Positions 1-14,400 of a stretch of DNA of 64,000 nt are shown one piece after another. The notes under the pieces were generated by a model. That model was not told where the DNA came from and did not search any database. It saw nothing but the letters and a program-made list of their open reading frames with translations. A program made the translations under genes and the position numbers. Position 1 is the first letter of the stretch; each line of letters begins with the position of its first letter. Source of the stretch: Tetranychus cinnabarinus (taxonomy: Eukaryota; Arthropoda; Arachnida; Trombidiformes; Tetranychidae); NCBI GenBank assembly GCA_022266195.1, contig WHVY01000001.1:2170001-2234000 (forward strand), given 5' to 3'.

Positions 1-1464
1 TGATACCATTCCAACTAAACCAATTGTTTATTCATTCAAGCTCAACTTTGAACTCTTCAAATGTTAGCCAAAAAAAAGACAACAAAAATGGACAAAAATG
101 TTACTTTGACTGCAAACATTGTTATTAAATGTGTGTCAACTTGTTTCTTCAGTTTTCAAAATTCATGTCTAATGTTGAACAAAAGTTCTTGCTTCACAGT
201 TTCAGGAATTCAGAGCTAAATTTAGAGTTAAATTGTAGACGAATTTTATTTTTTGTTCAGCTTTTCTTTTCTCCTTTTACTTGTTCATTCCATTTCTATT
301 GACAATCATTTTTGGGTTCATTTTTTTCAAGTTTATCTTGTAGAGCTTTAATTCTGGTTATCTTTTCCCTTTCATTCCAAAGCTGCTATCATGAAAGTTG
401 AATTTAAAGTTGAACTTTGTTTATTTAAGAGAAGTTTTTGCTCTTCTCTGTTTTCAACTTGCGATGTTATCATTATTATTATCATCATCGCTATTATTGC
501 CACTATTTTGGTTCCAATGTTGTTTATTTTTCTCTTCATCTGGTTCCTTCTCTCTTGGGTAATTGATGTTATTATAAACACACACACATTGAAACAAAAA
601 CAGAATTCGGATGAAATATAAAACATTTTTTCTCTTTTTAGGCATTACTATTCATCATGCAGGATTCCCAGTCTTGATTCAGTTATGTTGCAATTTCATC
701 TTCAACTGTTTACAGTTTAAATCATAATCTTAACCGCAAATCTTGAAAACATAAATAACCTTTAATCCGACTTTGGTTTCAGGTTTGTCAAAAAGCTGCA
801 AATATCTAATATCAAACTTAATATCAAACTGTTAGTTAGTAAATAGATGATTTATTTAATCATTGCACTTCCAAATTGGTACATTTACATCTCTTTGTCG
901 AAAAAATTTTCAAAAATTTTTAACATTTTCTCTCGATTTTGTTTAGGTATTATAATGTCGTATAATGAAAAGCTTTGGGATTGCGATTGTATTATAATGG
1001 CCTAATATCATATCAGTTCTCGTCGTATCATAATACTAAGCTTTAATAAGGTTTTGGGCATCTGTTTATGTCTTGGAATTCCTCTCTTGGAATAGGAATT
1101 GTAGCTAATAATAACTTGGGTTTTTTATGCGCTTCACAATTTGTTAATCAGTTTCCTTGATGCTTGAAACTTTGCTTTTTAGATCCTTGTGTTTGAGATT
1201 TGTTGATTTGTTGGATGTTGATGATAAAATTTTTGTCTGCTCGTAATGAGTATAACAAGATTGTTATGATGAAGAGAATGTTTTTTTTTGGAAAAGAAAG
1301 GCATAAAAGTGATGAATTAAGTTGCTCTTCTTTCAAAAGATAAACAAGTTGCTATTAATTTAACATGTGATGATGACGGATTGAAAAAATGGGATAAAAA
1401 ACACTTCTACTTTCAGCACCAGAAACTGTATCAGGTTGGCTTGTCATATTTTCGTCTTTGCTTT
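1..1464. other. 3' flank of the InaF/AKAP2-like gene
   Basis: No supportable coding sequence. Short open frames here are low-complexity ATT/ATC runs. On the minus strand an AATAAA (plus-strand tttatt at 851-856) lies about 610 bp past the stop codon of the neighbouring gene and could be its polyadenylation signal; further candidates lie at about 419, 244 and 25. Transcript ends cannot be fixed from sequence alone. Confidence 0.4.
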
Positions 1465-2478
1465 TCAGTTGAGAGAATTATTTGGGGAATTGGTAACGTC
1501 CATGATCCAGTCTATTGTTGATGAAGATGCTGATGAATCTGATGAAGAGGGAATGAAAGAGGAAAATGCAGAAACAAAATCTGAAGAGGATGGGGAAGAT
1601 GAAGGTGGTGAGGGTATAGAGGAAGAAATGATATCTTGAGATGAGGAGACATAGGGAGGAGAAGATGAAGGGATTGATGAGGAAAAGTCTAATAAGGGAG
1701 AAAAGGATGACGCTGATGAATATGACGAAGATGCAAAGTCCAACGCTGGATCAAAGGAGGAAGCAGAAGGCGAAGCGAGTGAGGCAGGCGAAGAAGGCGA
1801 AGAAGACATAGAAGACGATGAAGGCGAAGAAGGCTCAGAATGTGATGAAAATGAAGATGAATATGATGTTAAAGATGCTGATGACAGGGAAGATGACAAT
1901 GGTGTTTCTGTCTGAATAGATAAAACAGGCATCAAACTGACGGTGATAATAGAGGGTTTGTCATGAACAACAGTATTGGTTTTGTTGTTGTTTGGCTGAA
2001 AATTGTGTCGATAACTGTCTGCTCTTGGGCTAAGATGGGAACCTGGTAAAGTATCGTTATGTCCTAGTGGCAATGAGGTTAAATATGGATTCCAGAGAAA
2101 GACATAGTACAGAGATAAAACAATGGCTACCAGGGATACAGCAAACATGTAGGCCACAACGGTAAAGAAGCGAACCAGTTTACGCTTTTTCTTTGTCATA
2201 TAAATGCCCGAAGAACTGTGAAGAACTGTTGGATAATGAATCTCTGATCTTGAACCTGAAGGTAAACTTCCACTTGATTTTGGCTCCGGTGTGGTTGAAA
2301 TGGCGGTACCAGGAAAAGTACAATTTGAATGGGTATCGGTTGATGCACTTGTTCCCGCTGAACCAGCACTACAAGTCATTGTGACCAAAGTTTTTCCAGT
2401 GCTGTTTGTCCCAGTCATATTTAACTTTTTGGAAGCTGCAGCAGCCACTTTGGTAAAACCAGCAAACTTTTGTTTCTT
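1465..2478 (-). CDS. Terminal exon with InaF-like membrane motif
   Basis: Acceptor TTTGCTTTAG, phase 0, 337 codons and a TGA at 1465-1467. Coordinates 2088-2199 encode a KKKRKLVR basic patch followed by a hydrophobic helix with TVVAYMFAVSLVAIVLSLYY, which closely matches the InaF motif core. After the helix comes WNPYL, then about 200 residues of Ser-rich sequence. The exon has a Thr/Ser-rich N-terminal part of about 90 residues before the helix. Confidence 0.8.
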   Translation of the reverse strand, partial: KKQKFAGFTKVAAAASKKLNMTGTNSTGKTLVTMTCSAGSAGTSASTDTHSNCTFPGTAISTTPEPKSSGSLPSGSRSEIHYPTVLHSSSGIYMTKKKRKLVRFFTVVAYMFAVSLVAIVLSLYYVFLWNPYLTSLPLGHNDTLPGSHLSPRADSYRHNFQPNNNKTNTVVHDKPSIITVSLMPVLSIQTETPLSSSLSSASLTSYSSSFSSHSEPSSPSSSSMSSSPSSPASLASPSASSFDPALDFASSSYSSASSFSPLLDFSSSIPSSSPPYVSSSQDIISSSIPSPPSSSPSSSDFVSAFSSFIPSSSDSSASSSTIDWIMDVTNSPNNSLN

Positions 2479-5400
2479 CTAAAGCAAACACAAAAAAGTA
2501 ACCAAAGTGTTAACCACTTTTCAATTTTTGGTGAGTGTGAATAATTTCACTAGCAAATTTTGATGAAACCATAGTTTGGCAAGTTCACGTAATCAAGTCA
2601 ACAAGAACAATTTTATCCATCTCTTTGGGTTTCCTATTTTCTTGGTACATTTAATTTGACCATAAAAGGTTTAAACTATTTAATGGTTTCATTGCAAAGT
2701 TTGACAGTCGACTAAACAAGTTAAGATTAACTATGGATGGTTAAAGTCAGTAATTTGGATAGTCTCTGTTGTTGCGCAAAAGTTAACCAGAAAAAAACCG
2801 TTAAAGTTACCCAATTTTGAACCAGCTACAGCGACATCTACCGAGCTATATATACACTAAATGAGTACTCAACGTAAACAATGAAAGAGGAATTGCCAAG
2901 GATTTTAATAAAACATTTTATAAACGTTTTAATTGTTTTCCATCAAATTACACGCTATTAATAAACTAATTTTGTCTAAATTATTTCTCCCGTTTATTAT
3001 TTGTGTAAAGGTGAACCTTAAAGTAAGTGTCAGGAATCAGTTTCGACTCTTGAATGAAATAATCAACGTTGAAACCAAACAATTAAAGTGAACATGTAAG
3101 TTTATATTATTTTTATTATTTTAATTGAGATATTTCTCTAAAATTTGGATATAAAATATAATCACAAAGAATTGGGTAAAAAAGAAGGCAAGGTAAATGC
3201 GATTTTCTCTCTTTCTTTCTCTCTTTTTTCTCATTTAAGGTATTTTACCTATCAAAAGAAGGGAATTTTTTTCTAACATTAAGGCAATGTGGATATAATA
3301 AAACATTGAAAGATTCTTGGTGACAATCAATGATTGATCAATTATGGCTTTGACAATGAATCGTGGTATCTCCTATAATGACAATCATCATCAATTAACT
3401 GGATTAACAATTAATTTTGACAAAAAGGAAGCAAAAAACGTGTGTATGGATACAAAAAAGGTAATAAGGTAAATTAGCTAGAATGGTTAAAAAAGACAAC
3501 AGAGAGAGATTTAACAAGACCAAATCAAGACAATGAATAGTGAATCAAGTCAGTGTTTACACACTACTCTGAACTGCCCAAATCTTGTTGATATTTTTTT
3601 GTTTTTTTTTCCTATTTTATCTTTCCATCAAAAAGTATTAATAAATTTATATTAAAACCTTAATTCGTTCATGTCTATAGACGGACCAAAAGCATGAATA
3701 TAATATTATAAAGTGGCGAAAAAAGGGAAGCAAAATGAATGGATTTTTTGCTGAATAATTGACATTTCAAGCTTTTATAGACATTAATGAATCCGTTGAT
3801 CGTCTCTGGTTGACAAAGAAATCTTGCAATTTTCCTAATTTGGTTCCTAATTTGGATTATCCTGGATTATCTTCTTCTCCCATTGAGCAATTAATGGATT
3901 TTTCCGAGGCTTTGAATTGCTTCCAAATGGTTGGCACACCTGATGAAAGAAGGAAACAATAACATTAATAATTGACTTTGATTTCAAATCAAAAGACTTA
4001 CTTTTTTATCATATTCATGTGAAATATTTGGGTTACTTGTTGTCCGTTTCAAGCCCGCATCAACTTCATACAATGAACCATTTAGACCAACAGTTTGACC
4101 AGCATTGTCATCTCCATCATTACCATTAATGGTACCATTATCCTCATCACCTTCTTCATCATCATCTCTACCAATAAGAGCCAAATTAGGTTGCGAGAGA
4201 CCCATTAATCTGGCTCGTTGCCGTCTAAGAAAATAATATCAAAAAAAAGAAACAAAATTTGATTAAAATTAAGAAACATAATCATCTCTACTTCAAAACA
4301 TACTGAACCCAAATACAGTAAAGTGAAATACCAGAAAATACTGACCATCAAGTGACATGAAAACAATTGATCACAAAACAAACTCATCTTTAAAAGACTT
4401 GATTACACAGTGAATATCAATTGTTATAATTAAATATCGTAATACAAGATCTTCAAAATTTGGGTTTTGGTTGACAATCAATCTTTATTCATAAACAATA
4501 AAAGCGTTATTGGATTGAAATTTGATAGCAAACTGATTAGGTTGTCAAGCAAAAAGAGGAAAACAGAATCTTTATCAACAAGACTCGCCTCAGGTGAGGT
4601 TAATTATTATTTAAATTGCATCAAGCAACATCACCAACTCGGATGAAATTAACAACAATACAACATCAATTTAATTAGGCGTTTATATCATTCGAATATA
4701 TATATAAAAATTGTTGAAAACCAAACCCAAAAAAGATTCATAAACTTTCACTGTTATCATACAGTATTCACCATGAGATGTAAAAATTAATGAATAGGGC
4801 TGACAAAATAGCTATTTAAACTGATTTGGATACAATATCATTAAAGTTACAAATCAAATAATGAGTAAACAACACTTAATAAATGGTTTATCACTATACA
4901 TTGAAAGTAAAATTAAAATCATAATAGAATCACTTTTTTCTCTCTCATTCAAATGGACTTAATGGGAATGGTTTGCTTTAAATCAGATTGTTCAGTTCAC
5001 TCTGTTGGATATTCATTTCAATCAAGTGAAAGTAACTTACAATTGAACCTCAAAGTTTTGTGATGCTTTATTGTAACCTGTAAGCTCAAAGTGAATCAAA
5101 CAATTGGGTAAAAAAGCCAAACCCAAAGGCCTACACAAAATTATAATATTAATTGAGGAATGGGAAAAAGAAGGCATTTTTGATTATTATTATTGTTATC
5201 AAGACAATGTTCACAATTAAATATTGTAATACAAAGTTGAAATTGAAATCAGATATCTCAAGTGATCGAAATGTCTGATTAACCAATCAAGAAAAGAAGA
5301 AAATGTTTTACCGGTTTGGATTAATTTACTAATTCAAATTTTCTTGGTCTAATAATTTTCCAAGTTGATCATGATAATCCTGACTTTTTCAATTCAATTG

Positions 5401-8400
5401 TACTCATTGATTGCGATAAAAATACAAACAAATTCATTGTCAGTTACAATTAAACACTGAATGGTTCAATATTTTTGTCAACATTGAATTACGCTTTGAA
5501 GTCAATAAACTTATCAAACCAATTTAAATAACAATTGTTCTGAGTCAAGATTTCATGGTTAAACTATCTTGTGATTGTAAATCAATATTGTCAAAAAATG
5601 GTTAATTTAAATTTATTGATCAAAGTAAATCAATCAAATTAGCTATCGTGACTTGCCGTAAGCAGAAGTATTCAAATGGTTAAAACCTGATTACAGAATT
5701 AAAATTTACTCATTGGCCACCTTGTAGATTGGTCAGGTTGAGTAAAGTGATTAATTACAATTGAAACAACATAATTTAAAAGCTTTAATCAATGTTCAAT
5801 GTTGAATCAAACTAATCATTTGTAGGAGGATAAATGAATTTAAATTGCTGTTCATTTATTCATTTGTTAACCTTTACAATTGTGATGAATTGATCACTTC
5901 AACCTTTTAACCAAATTGAGAGGTTAAATTGTGAACATTTGCTAAGTAAACCTTTCTTGCTCATTTTAACCATCAATCATTTATTAATTTTAAAAGTTAA
6001 TCATTTTGATGAGACAAACAAAACGTAATTAATAGTTAACACTTTGATAATCTAACTCATTATTCAACTTTACCGTTCAAAACTCAATCTGTAATATTAG
6101 AAGCAACTTTAAATCATTGATTGAATCGTGAAAAATGAAACTTGAAAAAAACCTTTTTTTGTCAAATTTGCTACAAATTTATAAAAATAAATTCATGTTA
6201 TTCAATCAAATGTAAATAATTCATTTGATTAATCACATTATCGAGCGAATGAGAGAAAAGGGTAAAAATGAATTTTAAAGGTTTGAACACGTTAATTTGA
6301 TTATGTCAATTGATTATCATGTTTCAATTGCTACTCTGGAAAGAAAAAACGATTTCACCGTTTTTTTAACCAGAAAATGTTTCTACCTCAAATGCATTAC
6401 ATTCATCTTCATCTGTATTTAGCTGTACATTTTTATGCATCTAATCCTTCATCAAGTTGACTGATCAATAGGAATCACCTGAATCATCATCTTTTACCTC
6501 TCATGCAACAACTCAAATAACCAAATTACATTTTGGAACCACAAATTTATTCCACATCATTGGGTGGTCTTTTAGAGCATGATTAACTGATTATATTGAT
6601 TCAGATTTACAATCATTTCACTCTCTCTCTATTTGGTTGAGCTAATCTTTTACTGGTTATTAAGAGCGAAATATGATGCTAATATTAAGAGGTAAATATA
6701 ATTACTTTTGATAATTTTAAGTAGCAATTGAAGATGAAAAAGAGGTTCAACTAATTAGAGTAATTGTAATGAAGATTCAGCAAAATATTGAGAAAAAATT
6801 ACAACTTGAAGTTGGTTCAGGATGAGAAAAGAAGTAAAGATTGAAAGGTTTACTTGTATTCATTGGCTTTTCATTTCTTACCTTAATTCCTCTTCTCGAG
6901 CCTTCATCTCCTTCAACTCTTCTTGAATCTTTGATTCAGCTGAAACTGAACCTCGACGAAATCCTTTATCACCTTTAACCATAATGGGTGGTCGTAGGTC
7001 ACCATTGTAAAGGTCACCTGGTGAGGCCAATGGGTAGAAAGCAGATGAAGTTGGATTACCGGTTGGAGTTGCAGTTTTACCTTTGGAGGAGATAAATTTG
7101 TGCATTGAAATGCTTTTGGTTAAACCTTTTTTCATAAAAGGTTGAAAACCAGTTCGTCTAATTGATGTTATTGTTGCACCCGAAGAAGACGAAGAGGACG
7201 ATAAAGATGATTGGGAAGATGAAAAAGATGTAGACGATGATACGGATGATGGTGCTGGTGGTGGCAATGGTGGTGTTGGCTTGTTTGATTGGATAATGCT
7301 TATATTATAATTACTATTATTTTCAGTATTTATATTATTTATTTGGTTCACTTGATTAGACTGGTTAACCAGTGAAGATGAAAATGATGATCCAATAGAG
7401 TTTGAAACATTCCCTGATAATCCATTATGACCTGATAATGAAGGAGTTTCAATGGCTTTGGCAGTTTGAAGTTCCTCTGGTTTACTTGTTAAACTATTGA
7501 GAAATTAAGAAAAAACGAATTAGTTAATTGTTCAAATTTTACATTTCAAAAATTCGATAAAAGATTGAAGGTTAATTTGGGTTTAAATTGGGTTTTACAT
7601 TTCATTTTACATTGAATTTTCGCTTTACTTTAATGTCTTTTTGAGCCATTCAGATGACAATCTTAAGGTCAGTGTAATGTCGATGTAATCTTATTATGGT
7701 GATGATAATTAAATAAAGATGATTTTAACCTGAATAAGATGTAATTGTAATCTATTTTGGTTGGCAAAAATTGAAATCATAAAGAGCAGTTAAATTGTAT
7801 TCATTAGAGTTTCAATTTTTTGGGACAATTATCTTCATCATTAAATTTTTGTTTGTCCTTCTTTTGGTTTTGTTTGTTGCTTGTCAATGTTCAGTTCATT
7901 ATTAAAGTCCAACATTCATTTTCCATGATCATTCCAACTCTATTTTACTAATAAGTAGGTTAAAGTTTACTTTTGTGTGTGTTTTCAATGCAGAGGGTCA
8001 ATTGTTGAGATAAAGTTGGCTGATATAATGAATGAATTATTGAATTTCAAAGATTTCAATCTGAACATTATTATTCAATGATAATAATTCATTTCGTGAG
8101 AAAAGGACTAATTTTTGTTTCACATTCCTTCAAAGTAAACAGGTAAATGTGAAATTTTGACTAATTAATATCATTTAACGTTTGGGTTGCTTAATGATTA
8201 CCATTTAAAAGTGCTATTTGTGAAAAAATCAAGTTAATTATTGCAATCTTTTTGATACACTTGTCTTATTCAACTGGCAAATTGTTCAAAATAGCGACCA
8301 AAAAATCATATTGGTTAAGGATTATGATTAGATTAAGTTGGAAATTGAATATCATGATTAGATTGAAATAAAGTTGTAAGATTTAAAAATAAATCAGGTT

Positions 8401-11400
8401 AATGTAAATTGAGAAGAAAACAAACTTCTGATGATATTAATTTCCATCATGTTTCAATTAGAAACATTTCTTACTACAAATTGTGGTTAAATGGATGAGA
8501 AAAGTGCAAACTGATTGACCTTTTTAGAGTTGAAGGGTTTAAAAGTAAAGATTAAATTCAATGTAAATTCAAGTAAATTGTTGTTAATTGGTATGGGAAT
8601 CGGAGAAGAAGTAAATTGAGTTGTGAGAGTTGAAACAATAGTTTCAATTGTAAATGTTATTTGCAAAGGTGTTTGTTGTGACAAAAGTGCAACTTACGTT
8701 GTTGCTGCTTTTGAAGCTGTATTGATTTGAGTAATGGATGAGTAAGTTGACCCAGCCTTTTCAATATCAGTCCTTTCTTGTGAGATTGTTTTAATTGATC
8801 CGGTTGCTTTTAGAGCCAACTCGCGTTGGGTTTGCTCCTCAATTTCCTGCTGAATTCGAGTGGTTGCCAAAAGTTTCTGGATATCAGCCGCATTTGCCGC
8901 ACCACAACTGTTTTGCTTGAAAACGGGCAACTTGGTTCCTGCTGAGGTAACAATTGTTTCATCTACTGACAATGATTTACTCAGTGGACCATTAGACGGT
9001 GCAATAGGATCACCATTTACTGCACCAGGATTACCATTGGTAAGGCCTTCTTTGCCAGTCAGGTTAACGACCATTGATTTGGATTGGTTAACTGTTGTTT
9101 GCTGTTGAATTGTTGATAAATGTTGATCATTGGTAACAATCGAGTTGGACAGGGATCGGGTCAAGTTTACTTGAGCCTTCAATTCGGCTTCACGTTCTCG
9201 GGAAATGCGAATCTCTCGTTCAATTGGAGATTCACCGAGCAATCCGGAAACTTTGCTTGACAATATTTCCAGACTAATTGGCTTGGATGGGACTGGATCG
9301 ATTGAATCATTGGAAATGGTTCCAACGGAACAAGAGGAAAGATCAGATAGAGCTGGACTTGATTTACCATCAATGGATGAACAATGTGAGGGTGTTGATT
9401 TACCCAGTTGATGGTGAATATGAGAGTTGACCGAATGATGTCCAGGTTGGTGGTGGTGAGCTGAAGAATTGGTAAGATGAAGTGAACTTGAAGAGACTGA
9501 TAATGGTGACATAGTTGATCCTCCTTTCAATTGTTGGTGACCCTCGACGGTCGACTGTTGTTTAGACATTGCCAATCTCATTCGAGCAAGTTCCTCTTCT
9601 CGTTCCTTCAATTGGCGAATCTCTTCGGCAATCATTGATTCAGCCGATGATTTAATTATCCCACAAGATTCACGGCGTACAATTTTACCAGTCTGTTTAC
9701 CCACAATACCAGCCAAGGGACGTAAACAGGTTGCAGGGGAAGCAGCGGGTGAAGACGATTTAGAACATGTTTCAATTGAACAGTTGAGTGGTTGATTAGA
9801 TTTAATTAGCAGCAAGTTGTTGGCTTCATCAGAAGGTGAAGGTTGATAATCAAATCTTTCACTTTCATCGTAATTGACCAACATTGAAACTGGCTGATCA
9901 TTGACAAGAGACAGTTTACTATCTCTGGGTGAGGTTGAAGATGATTTCAATTCAATAATATTTTCCTCATTAATCAACATTGATCCATTTGTTTCATTGT
10001 CCGAAGGTTTAGCCAATTGTCCAATAATAGTTGGTCGATCAATACCATCACCACAATTGATACCTAAAAGAGGAGAGCGAGAAAAAAAGGTTAAATTTAG
10101 TGAAAGAAAGAAGCAAAATATTGGTAAAAGTTATGCTGGTTGAAAGCAAAATGTGGTAAAAGAGTTTAGTTACCTTTAGCTAAAGCTGAACCTTCAATGG
10201 TGGAAGTTATCTCAATATCGTTCTTTTGGTGATTGTGCACATCATGATTATCATTTTGAGTGACATTATCAACTGAATCATCGTCAACATGTTCATCATC
10301 ATCATTATTATTATCAGCTTTATTAACATAAAAATGAGTTGGGAAACATTTATTTTGATTATTGTTGGAGACAATGTTGTGAGAAGAAGATGAAGACGAG
10401 GGTAAACCTGAAGGAGCTAAGGGTAATGATGATGAATCCAAATTGGTCATCAGATTGTTTCCCTTGGAATCGTTGGGACAATCAACAATCAATAGTAAAT
10501 CATCAGTTTGATTCACACCACTATCTATTTTATTATAATCACTAATGGATGAGAGTGATGATGAAGTTACATTTTCAATGAGTTGATCATTTGAAGATGA
10601 TTTTGGCAATGATGGTTCATCAAAAGCGTCTGATGATGATGATAAATTTTGACATAAACCACTGTCTGTAAGGGAATCAATAATCAGCTGAGAAGGGCAA
10701 TCATCAGGTTGACTTTTATGAGTGTCACAATTGGGGTCAATGTTGGACTGTTGAGCACATTCAGTTTCATGTTTAATGAACTCTTCTAATGAATCGGGTT
10801 CAGTTGCATGATTACCGTTATCTGATTGTGGTTCACAGTGTTGGCCATTTTCAAGAGACGTCGACGACTTTAATGGTTTTGGTGTTGAAGATGAAACTGT
10901 TTCATTTGAGTGTGGTAAAGGTGAAGATGACAGGCAAGGTGGAGATGGTAAAGATGAACATGAAACTGGTGAACAAGAAGAAGATAAACAAGACTTTGGA
11001 TTCTGGCCAATGACTGGTGATGATAACGGTAATGGCGATGATGATGATGATGATGAAGGAGTCCGCCTGTGATTAATGTTGCCACCTTTACTGGTTGTCT
11101 TGCTATTGGCCATTAACATTTCAGGAGACAGCGAGTTTGATTCATAATCAACCGGACGACAACCTGATATACCAGCATCAGGACTTGAGTCACACTCACG
11201 GAAACCTTCATGATCTGCAACAACACCATCATCTTCCTCATCATCCACACCATGAGTACAGTTAACATAATCAGGCGATGATCGTCGATCGCAGGTTGAT
11301 GAGTCTCGACTGCTTCCTCCTTTAAAAGCAAAAAAACAAAAGACAAAAATGATTAAAAATTAACATTAAAACAAATTCAACAAATTTTCACCTTCTATTG

Positions 11401-14400
11401 AATCAAATGTCAAGACAACAAAACCTCAATTAAACACCATTTTTCATGATAATTGTTGGTAAAGAAATTTATTTTTTCCGAATTTTTCAATTGCTTCTCA
11501 AGTATTAAATGTTACCGTTTTGGTTGTTGCAAGATAAATTATGGTCTTCATCATAATTATTATGAGTGCAAATTTTTGATGGGAAAGTTAAAGATGAACT
11601 TGAAAAGGTAAAAAATGACCAGAGGTCAGCTCACATGGTTAACAAGTGTTATTACAAAATGATGAAGACAAATTGCTGTAACCAGTTAGAGTGAAAATTT
11701 ATAATCTCAAGATAATGGAAACATTGTTTGACAGTAATAAAGGTCAACACCAAGTTATCCTCATCAGTTGATAGTAAGTTTCTTGTTAATCCTTCAAGAT
11801 GGAAAAACCTTTTTCTTTGACATTTCCATTGTTTTCCTTCTTTTGTCATCCACCTATTCTGACTTTCTTTATCACCATCTTTACCTGTATCATTGTATCA
11901 AACGGAACAATCCCAAACGGCAGTTGATCTATTGTCTAACCTAACTTATCATTTCAATTTCAATGAAAAGTGTTTAAATTGCAAAGTCATTTCAGAAGTT
12001 TTCATTTCTCTTCTTCTCATCCACACCAAGTAGCTTCCTGTCTGTAGACTTCATTTGAATTTTCATCTTGTTCATCTTCTTCATCATCTTCTTTTCATCC
12101 TTTTTTCCTTCTCTGTCCATGTTTACCTTCCAACAATTTTACTTCACTTTTTGTCCTGAAACCATGTTGACCATTTTCATCGCTTATAATGAATTTTAAT
12201 CAACATTAAATGAGATTTTTATCGTGAGATTATTACGATTCTTTAATTGGGTCAATGATTGATGATCAGAATGATGACGATCTTTTATTGCTATTCATTA
12301 TGATTTGTCATCGGCTGGAATAAAAAAAACTAACCAATAATCATAAGGGTTTAACCTGAATTTTTCATGATTCAATTTACAGTTGTTGGTTGAAAGACAA
12401 AGTGACAATTTTGAGCAAATCTGTTTAATCAACTTTACTCTTGAAAAGTTGATTTTATTTTTACATAGATTTGCTCAACTGGCATCAATAATGCACAACC
12501 CGGAACTATTAGCTTTGAGTTATTGACCTTTCCACAATTAACAAATAAACTTGGCTAAAGAAACAAATCACTGAAGTTAACTGTGCAAATCATTTTCAAT
12601 TCAACAAGTTTTTTTCGTCAAATTTGTATTCATATTAAATGGAAACTGAACATTAACTGTATCAACTCAACTAGATAACTGTTGATAGACAAAAGTGGAT
12701 TTGCGGCAAAAAAAGACACAAATTTAATATCAATTTTATTACCAGCTTATTCATTGATGTAATAATTTAATATTCAACAACCAGCCAACCATCAATATTC
12801 AACAACCTGAAAGGTTTACCTCAACTTTCATATTCACAACCTTTTTGCATCAACTTGTACAATATGAAAATGTTGCTCATGATGATCAAAGAGCAGTTAG
12901 TCAAAGCCATGAATTAGTGTTCATGTAAATTTGACCCTTTTAACTTGCAATTAGAAAAAGATTTTTCAATTTTTTCGCACAAATTTTCAAAACTCGTGTT
13001 TATCTGGTTGGTTGGTAACGTCAAGGTAACCTTTTAAATGTAACATTTTGTCTTTTAAATTGGCGAGTAAATGTTGTCATTGACCAATAAAGTTTTGTAA
13101 AGTTACGTGATATTTACCTTCAAGTGAGTCAACCTCAACCGGTGATAGACTGCACTCGGGTGAAGCTTCACTCTCACCATCAGAGCCCAGTTTACTTGAT
13201 GAGATACCATGATATTGACCATTGGACTGTTTCTCGGTTGCTCCTTGAGATGAGGTTAGGCTCATCATAAGGGAAGGTGAAGTTGGCCCAGTTACAGGAG
13301 ATTGTTGCATTGATGGGCTGGACGATCCTTTAGGTGAATTGGGATTCGATGAAATTAACCTTTTTATACATTTATTATTACCATTTGGTGTTGATGCCAT
13401 TTTAACTAGTTCAGTGTCAATCAACAATTGATCAACGACAACAGCTGAATCGCCCATTTCGGCCATCATTCGTTTCTCCCAATACTCTTTTGTTGATTTT
13501 TTATTCTCTATGATAGATGATGTGTCAACTGAAGCTGCAATGTCAACATGACAAAAGGTAACAAAAAAACAAAGAGAAACAAGAAAAATTAAGAAAAATC
13601 AAGAAAAATTTAAAAAGTTAAATTGTTTGAAGAAAAGACAAAAAGACAATTTGAAAAGACAAAGTTTATTGTTTGCCATTTAAATATTTACACTTCAATC
13701 AGTTGAAACAATTTCAGACAATAAACGGTTAACATTGAATTACGATGAAACAATCAATAATCAAAATTAGCACAATTTGCTTCTGTCATCTCTTCAACTG
13801 AAATTTTCATTTTACTTGCGAATCTAAATGCTATTTAAATTTTATCATTTTTTGTGGACACAAATTCCAACGTCAACGAATCTAAGTGTTGAGTTGAACG
13901 TATATCAACAATCAATTAAACGTTATAATTACAGTGAATCTTCAATCATCATTTTCTCATCTCACATTTGATGGGACGTGAAGATGGTCGTAATCGTCTT
14001 TATCATCATCTTGTTTCAATTACGATGATAAATGAGCTTAAACATGTAAAGACACAAATAATCCTTTTCTGGTCCATTGAATATTTTTAAGTGTAGAGAG
14101 AAGAGAGAAAAAGTCAAAAATTTTGTTCATTTCTAATCAACGAACAACTTGGTGACTGAATTACGTGATGAAAATGAAAATTGCTATAAACACTGAACAC
14201 AATCTATTTGCAAAATGATTCATGATAACCTAAATTTTTGCATTTACATACTTCTAGTGGTCACCATTTAGCCACTTTAAAAATAAATGTAAATCACTGT
14301 AAATCATTTTCCATTAAATGGAGCAAATGAAAGGATAAAACAGATTCAATTGAAATTAAAAGTGTTTAATAAGATTAATAACATTAATTAGAGTTGAGAC

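Noticed and set aside
1436..1639. Acidic Glu/Asp-rich frame on plus
   Set aside because: Antisense shadow of the Ser-rich tail of the InaF exon.
10789..11346. His-rich and Met/Val-rich frames on both strands
   Set aside because: Other-frame translations of TCA/TGA repeats in exon 3.
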